This document shows, one piece after another, positions 34,116 to 42,902 of a stretch of DNA of 64,000 bases; position 1 is the first letter of the stretch; each line of letters starts with the position of its first letter. The notes beneath the pieces were generated by a model. It did no database searches and was not told the DNA's origin. It saw nothing but the letters and a program-made list of their open reading frames with translations. Origin of the DNA: UBA3478 sp038134285 (lineage in GTDB: Bacteria > Bacteroidota > Bacteroidia > Flavobacteriales > Flavobacteriaceae); the NCBI GenBank assembly GCA_038134285.1, contig JAYPUW010000002.1:184968-248967 (forward strand), given 5' to 3'. The translations under genes and the position numbers were made by a program.

Positions 34116-35833
34116 TATATATTTCCGTTTTTAAGTTCAGAAACCGCGTGATTTGCGGCACGTGCTGTAAAGGCCATGTAAGTAAGTGATGGATTCACAC
34201 AGGCAGCAGAGGCCATGAACGATCCGTCAGTTACATAAACATTTTTACAGGAGTGAACTTGGTTATTACCATTGAGTACAGAAGTCTTAGGATCGCGACC
34301 CATACGAGCCGTACCCATCTCGTGGATACCTAGACCTAAAGCGTATGGACGATCGTAAGGAGTAATGTTTTTAGCACCTGCAACTTCAAGCATTTTAACG
34401 GCTTGATCTTGCATGTCCTTACGCATCGCATATTCGTTCTCTCCAATTTCCGCATTGAATCGTGCGGTCGGAAGACCCCATTGATCCAGGTTGTCATAGT
34501 CGAGCACGAAACGGTTGTCTTCATTCGGAAGCACCTCACCAAAGGCTAAGAAGTTCGCAGTCCATTTTCCTGGATCGAGAATGGCATCTTTAAGTTGAGA
34601 ACCGTACTTCGCCTCAGCAACCAATTCAGAGATGTCACCGCGACCACCGCCACCTTGGTAGCCGTATCCGCGTTTAAACTCTTTCATGTTAGTGTTACCT
34701 CCGATATTTCTGAATCTTGGAACGTACCATCCGTTAGGACGTCTTCCTTTATAGTATTTGTCTTCGTAGCCCTCAAAGGTTCCGGCCGCTCCTACTAAGA
34801 AGTGGTGATCCATGATGTTTCTACCAAGCTGACCTGAATCGTTACCTAATCCATTTGGGAAACGATCAGAACGTGAATTCATTAAGATTGAAGTAGATCC
34901 GATGGCAGAAGCACACAAGAAAATCACCTTCGCTTTGAAAACGAATTCTTCTTTTGTTTCAGCATCGATCACTTTAACACCGGTAGCTTTTTGAGTATCT
35001 GCATCGTAAATCACCTCACTCACTATTGAATCAGCACGGAGGATTAAATTCCCAGTACGCTCAGCAACAGGAAGTGTAGAAGAAAGGCTGCTGAAGTAGG
35101 CTCCAAAAGGACACCCTCTCACACAGCGGTTACGGTATTGGCAACGGATACGTCCGTCTCCGTCAAATTTCTTGTCGCTTGTGATGTGAGCCACACGACC
35201 AGAAGTCACCACTCGGTCCTCGAATGCAGCTTCAACACGCTCACGAATATCTTGCTCTACGCAATTTAGTGGCATTGCAGGTTCGAACTCACTATCCGGA
35301 AGTTGTGGCAGGTTAAGGGCCTCACCCGAAACACTTATAAACTTCTCTACCTTAGAATACCAAGGCGCAATGTCTTTGTAGCGCACTGGCCAATCTACCC
35401 CAATACCTTCGCGACCATTGGCCTCGAAATCGATATCGCTGTGACGGTACACTTGGCGTCCCCACATGATTGAACGTCCACCCACGTGGTATCCGCGCAT
35501 CCAGTCGAAACGCTTGTCTTCGCTATAAGGGTGTTTAATATCATCAACAAACCAATGCGAGCTCGCAAACCCAGTCGTGTATCCTGTGCGCGCTTGCTTT
35601 TGTTGACGCTCTTGACTCTCAAGGGTTGGTCGTCCCCCATTTGGCATATCCCATTTGTCTAGATTAGCCGTTGGATAGTCTTCGCGGTGCTTCTTCATCG
35701 GTCCGCGTTCAAGCACAAGGGTCTTCAAACCATTCTCGCACAACTCTTTAGCAGCCCAGCCCCCGCTGATACCAGAGCCGACTACTATCGCGTCGTACGA
35801 TTCTTGCTCTTCATTGAAATAAAATTTGCTCAT
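34115..35833 (-). CDS. GMC family FAD-dependent oxidoreductase (glucoside 3-dehydrogenase-like)
   Basis: This FAD enzyme of 572 residues resembles gluconate 2-dehydrogenase and glucoside 3-dehydrogenase large subunits. The FAD motif is VVGSGISGGWAAKE, followed by LVLERG. There is a cysteine-containing segment RCVRGCPFGA in the middle, and the C-terminal GIHEMGTARMG with the catalytic His, followed by CVNPSLTYMAF with the partner Asn. It has no signal peptide and would ride out with the small subunit. The divergent genes at 35973-40833 suggest that it oxidises the C3 hydroxyl of a sugar or glycoside. No cytochrome subunit is in the window. Confidence 0.88.
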   Translation of the reverse strand: MSKFYFNEEQESYDAIVVGSGISGGWAAKELCENGLKTLVLERGPMKKHREDYPTANLDKWDMPNGGRPTLESQERQQKQARTGYTTGFASSHWFVDDIKHPYSEDKRFDWMRGYHVGGRSIMWGRQVYRHSDIDFEANGREGIGVDWPVRYKDIAPWYSKVEKFISVSGEALNLPQLPDSEFEPAMPLNCVEQDIRERVEAAFEDRVVTSGRVAHITSDKKFDGDGRIRCQYRNRCVRGCPFGAYFSSLSSTLPVAERTGNLILRADSIVSEVIYDADTQKATGVKVIDAETKEEFVFKAKVIFLCASAIGSTSILMNSRSDRFPNGLGNDSGQLGRNIMDHHFLVGAAGTFEGYEDKYYKGRRPNGWYVPRFRNIGGNTNMKEFKRGYGYQGGGGRGDISELVAEAKYGSQLKDAILDPGKWTANFLAFGEVLPNEDNRFVLDYDNLDQWGLPTARFNAEIGENEYAMRKDMQDQAVKMLEVAGAKNITPYDRPYALGLGIHEMGTARMGRDPKTSVLNGNNQVHSCKNVYVTDGSFMASAACVNPSLTYMAFTARAANHAVSELKNGNI

Positions 35834-35972
35834 TGTTTTTCAATAGTTTAGATGACCCAATTTATAGAAAGCAGCCTAATTTTTCTACATTTAATTCGCT
35901 TTACTTTTAAATTTTAACGATAAATCCGCAAAATTTTTAGCATTTTACATTCTTGAATGAAAATCTAACCTT

Positions 35973-37199
35973 ATGAACACTACAACTCGAATTCAACTCT
36001 CGTTTATGATGTTCCTCGAATTTTTTATTTGGGGAGGATGGTTTGTCACCATGGGAATCTTTTTGCCTAGTACTTTAAACGCGAGCGGTGCCGAAAGTGC
36101 ATTAGCCTATTCTACTCAATCATGGGGAGCCATCATAGCTCCGTTCATCATCGGTCTTATCGCTGACCGTTACTTCAACGCCGAGCGCATCTTGGGAGTA
36201 TTGCACCTTTTAGGAGCTGTACTTATGTATCAAATGGCCACAGCTGAAAATTTTGCAGTCTTTTATCCCTATGTGCTTGGATATATGATCGCGTACATGC
36301 CTACGTTGGCACTGGTGAATTCAGTTTCGTTTAATCAAATGACCAATCCGGCAACCGAATTCTCTCCAATACGTGTGTTCGGAACGATCGGATGGATTAT
36401 CGCTGGATTATCGATCAGCTATGTTTTCAAGTGGGATTCTCCTGACGCCATAGCGAACGGCGCACTACGCAATACCTTTTTAATGACAGCGGTGGCATCG
36501 CTCACTCTAGGAATTTTTAGCTTTACCCTTCCTAAAACACCGCCAAAAGGCAAGCAAGAAGGGGTTACTGTTAGTGGGATTCTAGGTCTTGATGCGCTCA
36601 AACTCTTAAAGGATCGTAACTTCTTCGTATTCTTTGTTTCTTCGGTTCTTATCTGTATCCCGTTAGCCTTTTACTACCAACACGCCGCCCAATTCTTAGG
36701 TGAGATTTCAGTAGAAAATCCGGCGGGTAAGATGACCATAGGGCAGATCTCAGAGGTGCTTTTCATGCTTTTACTGCCGGTATTCTTTACGCGCTTTGGC
36801 TTTAAGAAAACCATATTGGTCGGAATGCTCGCATGGACCATTCGCTATTTCTTGTTCTCAATCGGAGATGCAGGCTCTGGTGTTTACCTACTCTTGATCG
36901 GTATTGCTCTACACGGGATCTGTTATGACTTCTTCTTTGTTTCGGGTCAGATCTATACAGATTCAAAAGCTGGTGTCGCGGTGAAAAGTGCCGCTCAAGG
37001 ACTCATCACCTTGGCAACTTATGGAGTGGGAATGCTCATCGGATTTGCGATTGCCGGACAAATCACTGACTCATACGTACTCGTAGAAGGCGGTCACGAC
37101 TGGAAGCAAATCTGGACCTTCCCAGCCCTTTTCGCGATTGGCGTATTTGCCCTCTTTGCACTATTTTTTAAGAAAGAAAAAGTAGTCTATAAATCATAA
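35973..37199 (+). CDS. MFS permease, nucleoside:H+ symporter (NupG-like) family
   Basis: This 12-helix inner-membrane transporter (408 residues) begins FMMFLEFFIWGGWFVTMG, the signature of the NupG/XapB group. Its place at the head of a sugar-oxidation operon suggests that it imports the oxidised sugar or a related monosaccharide instead of nucleosides; that is inference from context. Similar permeases accompany Gfo/Idh and DUF1080 genes in other Bacteroidota. The next gene starts 6 nt later. The 139-nt divergent promoter region (35834-35972) is AT-rich with no exact TAnnTTTG box that I can place. Confidence 0.85.
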   Translation: MNTTTRIQLSFMMFLEFFIWGGWFVTMGIFLPSTLNASGAESALAYSTQSWGAIIAPFIIGLIADRYFNAERILGVLHLLGAVLMYQMATAENFAVFYPYVLGYMIAYMPTLALVNSVSFNQMTNPATEFSPIRVFGTIGWIIAGLSISYVFKWDSPDAIANGALRNTFLMTAVASLTLGIFSFTLPKTPPKGKQEGVTVSGILGLDALKLLKDRNFFVFFVSSVLICIPLAFYYQHAAQFLGEISVENPAGKMTIGQISEVLFMLLLPVFFTRFGFKKTILVGMLAWTIRYFLFSIGDAGSGVYLLLIGIALHGICYDFFFVSGQIYTDSKAGVAVKSAAQGLITLATYGVGMLIGFAIAGQITDSYVLVEGGHDWKQIWTFPALFAIGVFALFALFFKKEKVVYKS

Positions 37200-37205
37200 A
37201 AAACT

Positions 37206-38348
37206 ATGCCGAAAAAAATCAGACTAGGAATACTAGGAGGAGGCGGTGATTCACTTATTGGAATCGTCCATAGAATCGCCTCATATATGAATGACAACTA
37301 CAGTATCGTCGGAGGGGTCTTCAATCCCGATCCGGCGATCAGTGTTGAGTTTGCCAAGGAGATTGATATTCCTACCAACCGCATCTACCCTACTGTAGAA
37401 GAATTGGTTGAAAAAGAAAATGCACTTCCTGAAGACGAGCGCATGCAAGTAATTAGCGTCTTGACGCCAAACTTCTTGCACTTCCCGATGGCAAAAGCGC
37501 TTCTCGAAGGCGGATTCAACGTCATTTGCGAAAAACCGATGACTACCACTTACGAAGAAGCTAAAGTCTTGTCTGCACTTCAGAAAAAAAGTGGAGCCGT
37601 ATTTGCCTTAACGCACACCTATACGGGCTATCCTATGGTTCGTCAAATGCGCGAAATGATTCGTTCAGGTGCTATTGGTGCGGTCCACAAGGTCGATGCA
37701 CAATATTATCAGGGGTGGATCAATCCATTGATTCACAGCGAAAAAAGCAGAAAGGCGACCTGGCGTTTAGATCCTGAAAAATCAGGAATCAGCTGCTGTA
37801 TCGGAGACATTGGAGTGCATGCGTTTAACCTTCTCGAATACACCTGTGGTCTTGAGGTTAAGGAAATCTTGAGTGACTTTAACTATCTCTACGATGACAA
37901 TGTGATGGATGTCGACGGAACCGTTCTGGTACGAATGGACAAGCACGTCAAAGGCGTTATTAGAGCTAGCCAAATCGCAACAGCCGAAGAAAATAATATT
38001 AGCATTGCGGTGTACGGAAGAACAGGGGGGCTCAAATGGGAACAAGAAAATCCAAATTATCTCTACCTGATGGAAGAAGGTAAGCCGCTGCAAGTGCTTA
38101 AACCGGGTCACGAATACAACAGTAATATGGCGAAAGACGCCACGAAGCTTCCTCCGGGCCATCCTGAAGGAATTTTTGATGCAATGGCCAACATCTATTT
38201 GGGTGTAGCGAAAGCGATTCGAGGCGAAAAGATTCACGAAGGTGAGTATCCTACTGTTAGAGACGGGGTGCGCGGAATGAATTTTATTGAGGCTACAGTC
38301 GATTCAAATAAAAAAGGAAATGTCTGGGTAACCCTAAATAACGACTAA
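37206..38348 (+). CDS. Gfo/Idh/MocA family oxidoreductase
   Basis: This NAD(P)-dependent sugar dehydrogenase of 380 residues has the N-terminal Rossmann motif GILGGGGDSLIG, the conserved EKPMTTTYEEA with its Lys, and the C-terminal alpha-beta substrate domain including SGISCCIGDIGVHAFNL with the catalytic Asp and His. In 3-keto sugar routes members of this family reduce or oxidise the keto sugar inside the cell. It is 6 nt after the permease and 5 nt before the isomerase. There is no signal peptide, so it is cytoplasmic. Confidence 0.9.
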   Translation: MPKKIRLGILGGGGDSLIGIVHRIASYMNDNYSIVGGVFNPDPAISVEFAKEIDIPTNRIYPTVEELVEKENALPEDERMQVISVLTPNFLHFPMAKALLEGGFNVICEKPMTTTYEEAKVLSALQKKSGAVFALTHTYTGYPMVRQMREMIRSGAIGAVHKVDAQYYQGWINPLIHSEKSRKATWRLDPEKSGISCCIGDIGVHAFNLLEYTCGLEVKEILSDFNYLYDDNVMDVDGTVLVRMDKHVKGVIRASQIATAEENNISIAVYGRTGGLKWEQENPNYLYLMEEGKPLQVLKPGHEYNSNMAKDATKLPPGHPEGIFDAMANIYLGVAKAIRGEKIHEGEYPTVRDGVRGMNFIEATVDSNKKGNVWVTLNND

Positions 38349-38353
38349 GACGA

Positions 38354-39406
38354 ATGAAGACGATAAAAGGACCTGCTGTATTTCTTGCGCAATTTGTAGA
38401 TTCAAAGGCGCCGTTTAATACCCTTGAAGGAATGTGTAAGTGGGCTGCCGACCTGGGGTATAAAGGAATTCAAATTCCTACTTGGGAAAAGTTTCTGATC
38501 AATTTAGACAAGGCCGCTGAAAGTCAAACCTATTGCGATGAGCTCAAAGGAAATATTAATAGCTATGGATTAGAAATCACTGAACTTTCGACCCACCTTC
38601 AAGGGCAATTGGTGGCAGTGCATCCAGCCTATGACATCATGTTCGACAACTTTGCCCCTGACGTGGTGAAGAACAATCCAAAGGCGCGAACCGAATGGGC
38701 TATTGAAACCGTAAAAAAGGGTGCGACTGCAAGCAGAAGACTTGGGTTAAAGTCGCATGCGACCTTTTCTGGAGCACTGCTATGGCATACCGCACATCCA
38801 TGGCCTCAGCGCCCTAAGGGTTTGGTTGAAATGGGATTCGAAGAGCTTGCGAAACGTTGGCTGCCTATTCTAAATCACTTTGACGAAGAAGGCGTAGACG
38901 TATGTTACGAGGTACACCCAGGTGAGGATATTCACGACGGAGACACCTTTGAGCGTTTTTTAGAAGCCACAGGCAATCACAAACGCGTCAACATACTCTA
39001 CGATCCAAGTCACTTTGTACTTCAACAACTTGATTACATCGAATACATCGATCACTACCACGAATTCATAAAGGCATTTCACGTAAAGGATTCAGAATTC
39101 AATCCAACTGGTAAAAAAGGAGCCTTTGGCGGGTACAATGATTGGGGAGATCGCGCAGGACGCTATCGCTCTCCTGGCGACGGACAAGTTGACTTCTCTA
39201 CCATCTTCTCAAAACTCACCCAGTACGGGTGTGACGTTTGGGCGGTAATGGAATGGGAATGCTGTATCAAAAGCCCTGAGCAGGGTGCGAGAGAAGGAGC
39301 AGCATTTATTGCCTCTCATATTATTGAAGCCACTGAGAAGACCTTTGACGACTTCGCTGGTGGAGACATTGACAAACAACAACTCAAAAACATTTTAGGA
39401 TTATGA
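38354..39406 (+). CDS. Sugar phosphate isomerase/epimerase (xylose-isomerase-like TIM barrel)
   Basis: This 350-residue metal-dependent TIM-barrel protein of the AP-endonuclease-2 superfamily carries the metal ligands in CYEVHPGED (Glu), LYDPSHF (Asp/His), FHVKDSEF (His) and VMEWE (Glu). Such proteins isomerise or epimerise keto sugars. Its operon with a Gfo/Idh dehydrogenase and DUF1080 suggests action on a 3-keto sugar. Its stop overlaps the DUF1080 start by 4 nt (ATGA). Confidence 0.88.
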   Translation: MKTIKGPAVFLAQFVDSKAPFNTLEGMCKWAADLGYKGIQIPTWEKFLINLDKAAESQTYCDELKGNINSYGLEITELSTHLQGQLVAVHPAYDIMFDNFAPDVVKNNPKARTEWAIETVKKGATASRRLGLKSHATFSGALLWHTAHPWPQRPKGLVEMGFEELAKRWLPILNHFDEEGVDVCYEVHPGEDIHDGDTFERFLEATGNHKRVNILYDPSHFVLQQLDYIEYIDHYHEFIKAFHVKDSEFNPTGKKGAFGGYNDWGDRAGRYRSPGDGQVDFSTIFSKLTQYGCDVWAVMEWECCIKSPEQGAREGAAFIASHIIEATEKTFDDFAGGDIDKQQLKNILGL

Positions 39407-40833
39407 AATTCAACTACGCTTTAATCCTGCTTGGTTCAGCGCTCCTAGTAGGAAGCTGTGTACAAAGTGGCACATCAAGTCAGGCACAAACATCTACCGA
39501 GCCCGAATGGGAGGTACTTTTCGATGGAAGCTCGCTCGACAAATGGCAACTTTATAACGGAGGAGAGGTATCTGATGCCTGGAAGATAGAAGGCGATGCC
39601 ATGGTATTTTATCCGCCCGAAAAACAAGGGGGTTGGAGAAAAAGTCAGAATATCGTCACCAAAGAATACTTTCACAGCTTTGAATTAGAGCTTGAATGGA
39701 AGGTGGCTGAAGGCGCCAATAGTGGAGTGTTCTATGGGGTGGTTGAAGACCAGCGTCTCGGAGAGCCTTACCTAACAGGTCCTGAAATTCAGGTGCTAGA
39801 CAACGAGCGCCATCCTGACGCGAAAAATGGTGAAACCCATCAGGCCGGGGCCCTATATGACATGGTAGCTCCTAGTTCAGACGTTTCAAAACCAGCCGGA
39901 GAATGGAATAGTTTCTCTATCCTCATCGATCATTTTGAGAATATGGGACACGTTATATTGAACGGCGAGAAAGTAGTAGAATTTCCAGTACACGGAACGG
40001 CTTGGGATGAGATGGTCGCACAATCTAAATTCGCAAACTGGGACGCTTTTGGTGTCTTTCGTACCGGAAAAATTGGGTTACAAGATCACGGAGACAAAGT
40101 GTCTTTTAGAAACATCCGCGTGCGTCGCATTGCTAAACCTGAGCTGACTGAAGAGCCCACCAATCCAGAGGCCACAGAGCTTTACGAGCCTTTTGTAGAA
40201 AAGGTGACCCCTGGTGCAGGTCATGACGCTCCTAGCGATGCTATTGTTCTCTTTGACGGGACCAATCTTGACCGATGGGAAAGCATAAATGGTGGAGCCG
40301 CTACATGGACGCTAAACGAAGACGGCAGTATGACGGTTGCCGACAAAACGGGTGATATTCGCACCAAAGAATCGTTTGGAGACATGCAATTGCATATCGA
40401 ATGGCGTTCACCGGCCGAGATTAAAGGAAAGAATCAGTCTCGCGCTAATAGCGGAATCTTTCTACAAGAACTTTATGAAATTCAGGTTCTTGACAACAAC
40501 GACAATCCAACCTACGTAAACGGTCAAGTAGGTTCAATCTATAAGCAACACGTCCCGCTGGCAATGGCTTCAGCTCCGACCGGAGAGTGGAATAGTTTTG
40601 ATGCTATTTATCATGCTCCTATCTTTAATGAAGCTGGTGAAAAGGTGCAATCGGGCACCTTGACGCTTATGCATAATGGAGTATTGATCCACGATCATAT
40701 TGAAATTAAGGGAACCACTCCTTACATTGGATGGCCTAAGAATGAAGCTCATGGTGAAGCGCCATTGCGCCTTCAAGACCACAGAGATAACTCTGGGGTG
40801 AGTTACCGAAATATCTGGGTGCGCAGACTCTAA
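39403..40833 (+). CDS. Lipoprotein with two DUF1080 (3-keto-disaccharide hydrolase) domains
   Basis: The 476-residue protein has a lipoprotein signal (LLVGSC, Cys at about residue 19), so it is anchored on the periplasmic or outer-membrane side. Two DUF1080 jelly-roll domains follow. The first (about 33-247) starts EVLFDGSSLDKWQ and has ANSGVF and EIQVLDNE; the second (about 280-476) starts IVLFDGTNLDRWE and has ANSGIF and EIQVLDNN. Both end with LQDH and a YRNI/FRNI-type strand. DUF1080 proteins cleave 3-keto-glycosides. Most have a single domain. It is the last gene of the operon. Confidence 0.9.
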   Translation: MKFNYALILLGSALLVGSCVQSGTSSQAQTSTEPEWEVLFDGSSLDKWQLYNGGEVSDAWKIEGDAMVFYPPEKQGGWRKSQNIVTKEYFHSFELELEWKVAEGANSGVFYGVVEDQRLGEPYLTGPEIQVLDNERHPDAKNGETHQAGALYDMVAPSSDVSKPAGEWNSFSILIDHFENMGHVILNGEKVVEFPVHGTAWDEMVAQSKFANWDAFGVFRTGKIGLQDHGDKVSFRNIRVRRIAKPELTEEPTNPEATELYEPFVEKVTPGAGHDAPSDAIVLFDGTNLDRWESINGGAATWTLNEDGSMTVADKTGDIRTKESFGDMQLHIEWRSPAEIKGKNQSRANSGIFLQELYEIQVLDNNDNPTYVNGQVGSIYKQHVPLAMASAPTGEWNSFDAIYHAPIFNEAGEKVQSGTLTLMHNGVLIHDHIEIKGTTPYIGWPKNEAHGEAPLRLQDHRDNSGVSYRNIWVRRL

Positions 40834-40839
40834 AACGAG

Positions 40840-40854
40840 AGCAAACGTTTTGCT
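40840..40854 (+). repeat. Palindrome AGCAAACGTTTTGCT overlapping the yicC promoter
   Basis: The arms AGCAAA and TTTGCT flank CGT. The right arm touches the -7 box at 40854. The core AAACGTTT (40843-40850) is one of three intergenic copies in the window. Confidence 0.4.
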
Positions 40855-40861
40855 ACCTTTG
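40854..40861 (+). promoter_or_regulatory. TAnnTTTG (-7) promoter box of yicC
   Basis: TACCTTTG ends 5 nt before the ATG at 40867, predicting a near-leaderless mRNA. Confidence 0.6.
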
Positions 40862-40866
40862 CCGTC

Positions 40867-41724
40867 ATGGTACACTCAATGACCGGATACGGCAGAGCCG
40901 AAAAGACTTTTGATCAAGAAACGCTCAGTGTAGAGATCAAATCGCTTAACAGCAAGAATCTAGATCTATCTGTGCGCCTTCCTCATGCACTTCGGATTTT
41001 CGAATTGAACCTGAGAAAACACCTCTCCTCTACCGTGATTCGCGGTAAAGTAGAGGTGTTTGTGCAATACACCAGTCAAAAACTCCCTCCTCAAGCCCAA
41101 TTGAATGCCTCTATCATTGAGGAGTATCTCAATCAAATCAATTCAATAGCTCAGGGCGAAAGACTTGATCAATTAGCCATGGCCTTAAAATTACCCGATT
41201 CAGTTTCACAAGAAAAAGAACGAGCTATCGACGCGGTTTGGGAAGATCGCTTACTCGAAGTCAGTTCTAAGGCACTAAAGGGATTAGAAGCCTTTAGAAT
41301 TCAAGAAGGGGCAGAGCTTCATGCCGATTTGCTGAGAAACCTACAAATCATCGAAGACGGTCTTGAACGTATCAGTAAAATGGATCCAGAACGCGGTAAA
41401 CTTCAGCAAGAAAAGCTTAGAGAAGCCTTGAATGCTCTAAAGCAAAAAGTAGACGAGAACCGCTTCGAACAAGAATTGATCTACTATCTAGAAAAATTTG
41501 ATATCAACGAAGAAAGAGTTCGATTAAAAAATCACATCGCCTATTTCAAAACCACCATTGAAGAGAAGGCTTCTGGAAAAAAACTTGGATTCATCACCCA
41601 AGAACTTGGACGTGAAATCAATACCATCGGATCAAAAGCGAACCACGCGAACATACAACGCGAGGTGGTGCAGATGAAAGACGCACTCGAAAAAATAAAA
41701 GAACAGTCCTTAAATGTACTCTGA
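40867..41724 (+). CDS. yicC: YicC/YloC family endoribonuclease
   Basis: This 285-residue cytoplasmic protein is of the family shown in E. coli to be an RNA endonuclease. The signature N-terminus MTGYGRAEK (after MVHS) and ETLSVEIKSLNSKNLDLSVRLP are present. The C-terminal conserved segment is GKKLGFITQELGREINTIGSKANHA, with acidic residues thought to bind metal. The usual yicC-gmk order is kept, with an 11-nt overlap into gmk, and the operon continues through nadD and dgt. Confidence 0.93.
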   Translation: MVHSMTGYGRAEKTFDQETLSVEIKSLNSKNLDLSVRLPHALRIFELNLRKHLSSTVIRGKVEVFVQYTSQKLPPQAQLNASIIEEYLNQINSIAQGERLDQLAMALKLPDSVSQEKERAIDAVWEDRLLEVSSKALKGLEAFRIQEGAELHADLLRNLQIIEDGLERISKMDPERGKLQQEKLREALNALKQKVDENRFEQELIYYLEKFDINEERVRLKNHIAYFKTTIEEKASGKKLGFITQELGREINTIGSKANHANIQREVVQMKDALEKIKEQSLNVL

Positions 41725-42292
41725 CACGCGAAAGCTGATTGTCTTTTCTGCCCCTTCAGGAAGCGGCAAAACCACCATCGTGCGTCACTTACTGAACGCT
41801 ACTGACCTCCCCTTGTCTTTTTCAATTTCAGCGACAACACGCAAACCGCGACCAGGAGAGGTTGACGGCATAGACTATTACTTTCTATCGGTTGAGGCAT
41901 TCAAAAAACGCATTGCAGACGAAGCCTTTGTCGAATGGGAAGAAGTCTATGCAGGAGTCTTCTACGGAACTCTTAAATCAGAGATAGAGCGCATTTGGAA
42001 AGCTAATAAAACCGTTGTATTCGATATGGACGTTGAGGGAGGCATCTCAATCAAACGCTACTTTGGTGATCAAGCGCTCACCATTTTTGTGCAACCTCCG
42101 AGTCTTGACGACTTGAGAAAGCGCCTTGAAGAACGTAAAACAGAGGGTCCAGAACAACTTAAAACTCGAGTCAATAAAGCTAGTCAAGAGCTTCAAAGAG
42201 CCCCAGAATTCGACACTATACTTATCAATGATCAGCTCGAGGCAGCACTCGTCAAAGCTGAACAAATCGTAGAACAGTTCTTATCCGAATGA
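41714..42292 (+). CDS. gmk: Guanylate kinase
   Basis: Gmk phosphorylates GMP to GDP. In 192 residues the P-loop is APSGSGKTTIVRHL and the GMP-binding segment is STTRKPRPGEVDGIDYYF in a slightly altered form (ATTRKPRPGE). The lid region holds RLEERKTEGPEQLKTR. It overlaps both neighbours (11 nt with yicC, 4 nt with nadD). Confidence 0.97.
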   Translation: MYSDTRKLIVFSAPSGSGKTTIVRHLLNATDLPLSFSISATTRKPRPGEVDGIDYYFLSVEAFKKRIADEAFVEWEEVYAGVFYGTLKSEIERIWKANKTVVFDMDVEGGISIKRYFGDQALTIFVQPPSLDDLRKRLEERKTEGPEQLKTRVNKASQELQRAPEFDTILINDQLEAALVKAEQIVEQFLSE

Positions 42293-42891
42293 GCACTCCA
42301 AGAAAAAAAGTAGGCCTGTTCTTCGGAACTTTTAATCCTATGCACAGGGCGCATCTCTTTCTGGCCAATCACATTGCAGAAAATCTAGACCTAGATCAGG
42401 TCTGGTTTGTCATTACGCCTAAGAGCCCTTTCAAACAAAAAGATATCCTTGCGAGCAATCAAGACCGCTATCAAATGGTCTATGACGCAATCGCTAGTTA
42501 CCCAAAGTTCAAGGCGATAGATATTGAATTTTCACTTCCAACACCAAGTTACACGTCCGATACTTTAGCTCATCTTGAAGAAAAATATGAATACACCATT
42601 GATTTTAGCCTCATCATGGGCGAAGACAATATTGTGCATTTTCACAAGTGGAAGAATTTTGAGACACTCTTAAAACGCTATCGCATTTTGGTATACCCAA
42701 GAGTGAAAGTGCCTGACGTATCAGCCACCGAGGCCGTAAAAAATCATCCAAACGTGCAGCGCATCTCAGCCCCCATTATTGAATTGTCTGCATCTTATGT
42801 TCGCGAACAGATTCGATTGAGACATGAGGTTAGACCCTTGCTTCCTGATGAAGTTTGGAGCTATATTGACGCCAAAGGATTGTATCAATAA
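42289..42891 (+). CDS. nadD: Nicotinate-nucleotide adenylyltransferase
   Basis: NadD joins nicotinate mononucleotide and ATP to form deamido-NAD. The 200-residue protein has the family start VGLFFGTFNPMH. The catalytic HxGH motif reads HRAH, with Ala in place of the usual Gly. The C-terminal SASYVREQI stands for the ISSTxIR motif. The DFSLIMGEDN segment with GEDN is the substrate-binding loop. Despite the motif change, operon position and overall match support NadD. dgt follows 11 nt later. Confidence 0.92.
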   Translation: MSTPRKKVGLFFGTFNPMHRAHLFLANHIAENLDLDQVWFVITPKSPFKQKDILASNQDRYQMVYDAIASYPKFKAIDIEFSLPTPSYTSDTLAHLEEKYEYTIDFSLIMGEDNIVHFHKWKNFETLLKRYRILVYPRVKVPDVSATEAVKNHPNVQRISAPIIELSASYVREQIRLRHEVRPLLPDEVWSYIDAKGLYQ

Positions 42892-42902
42892 GGACTGCTC
42901 AT

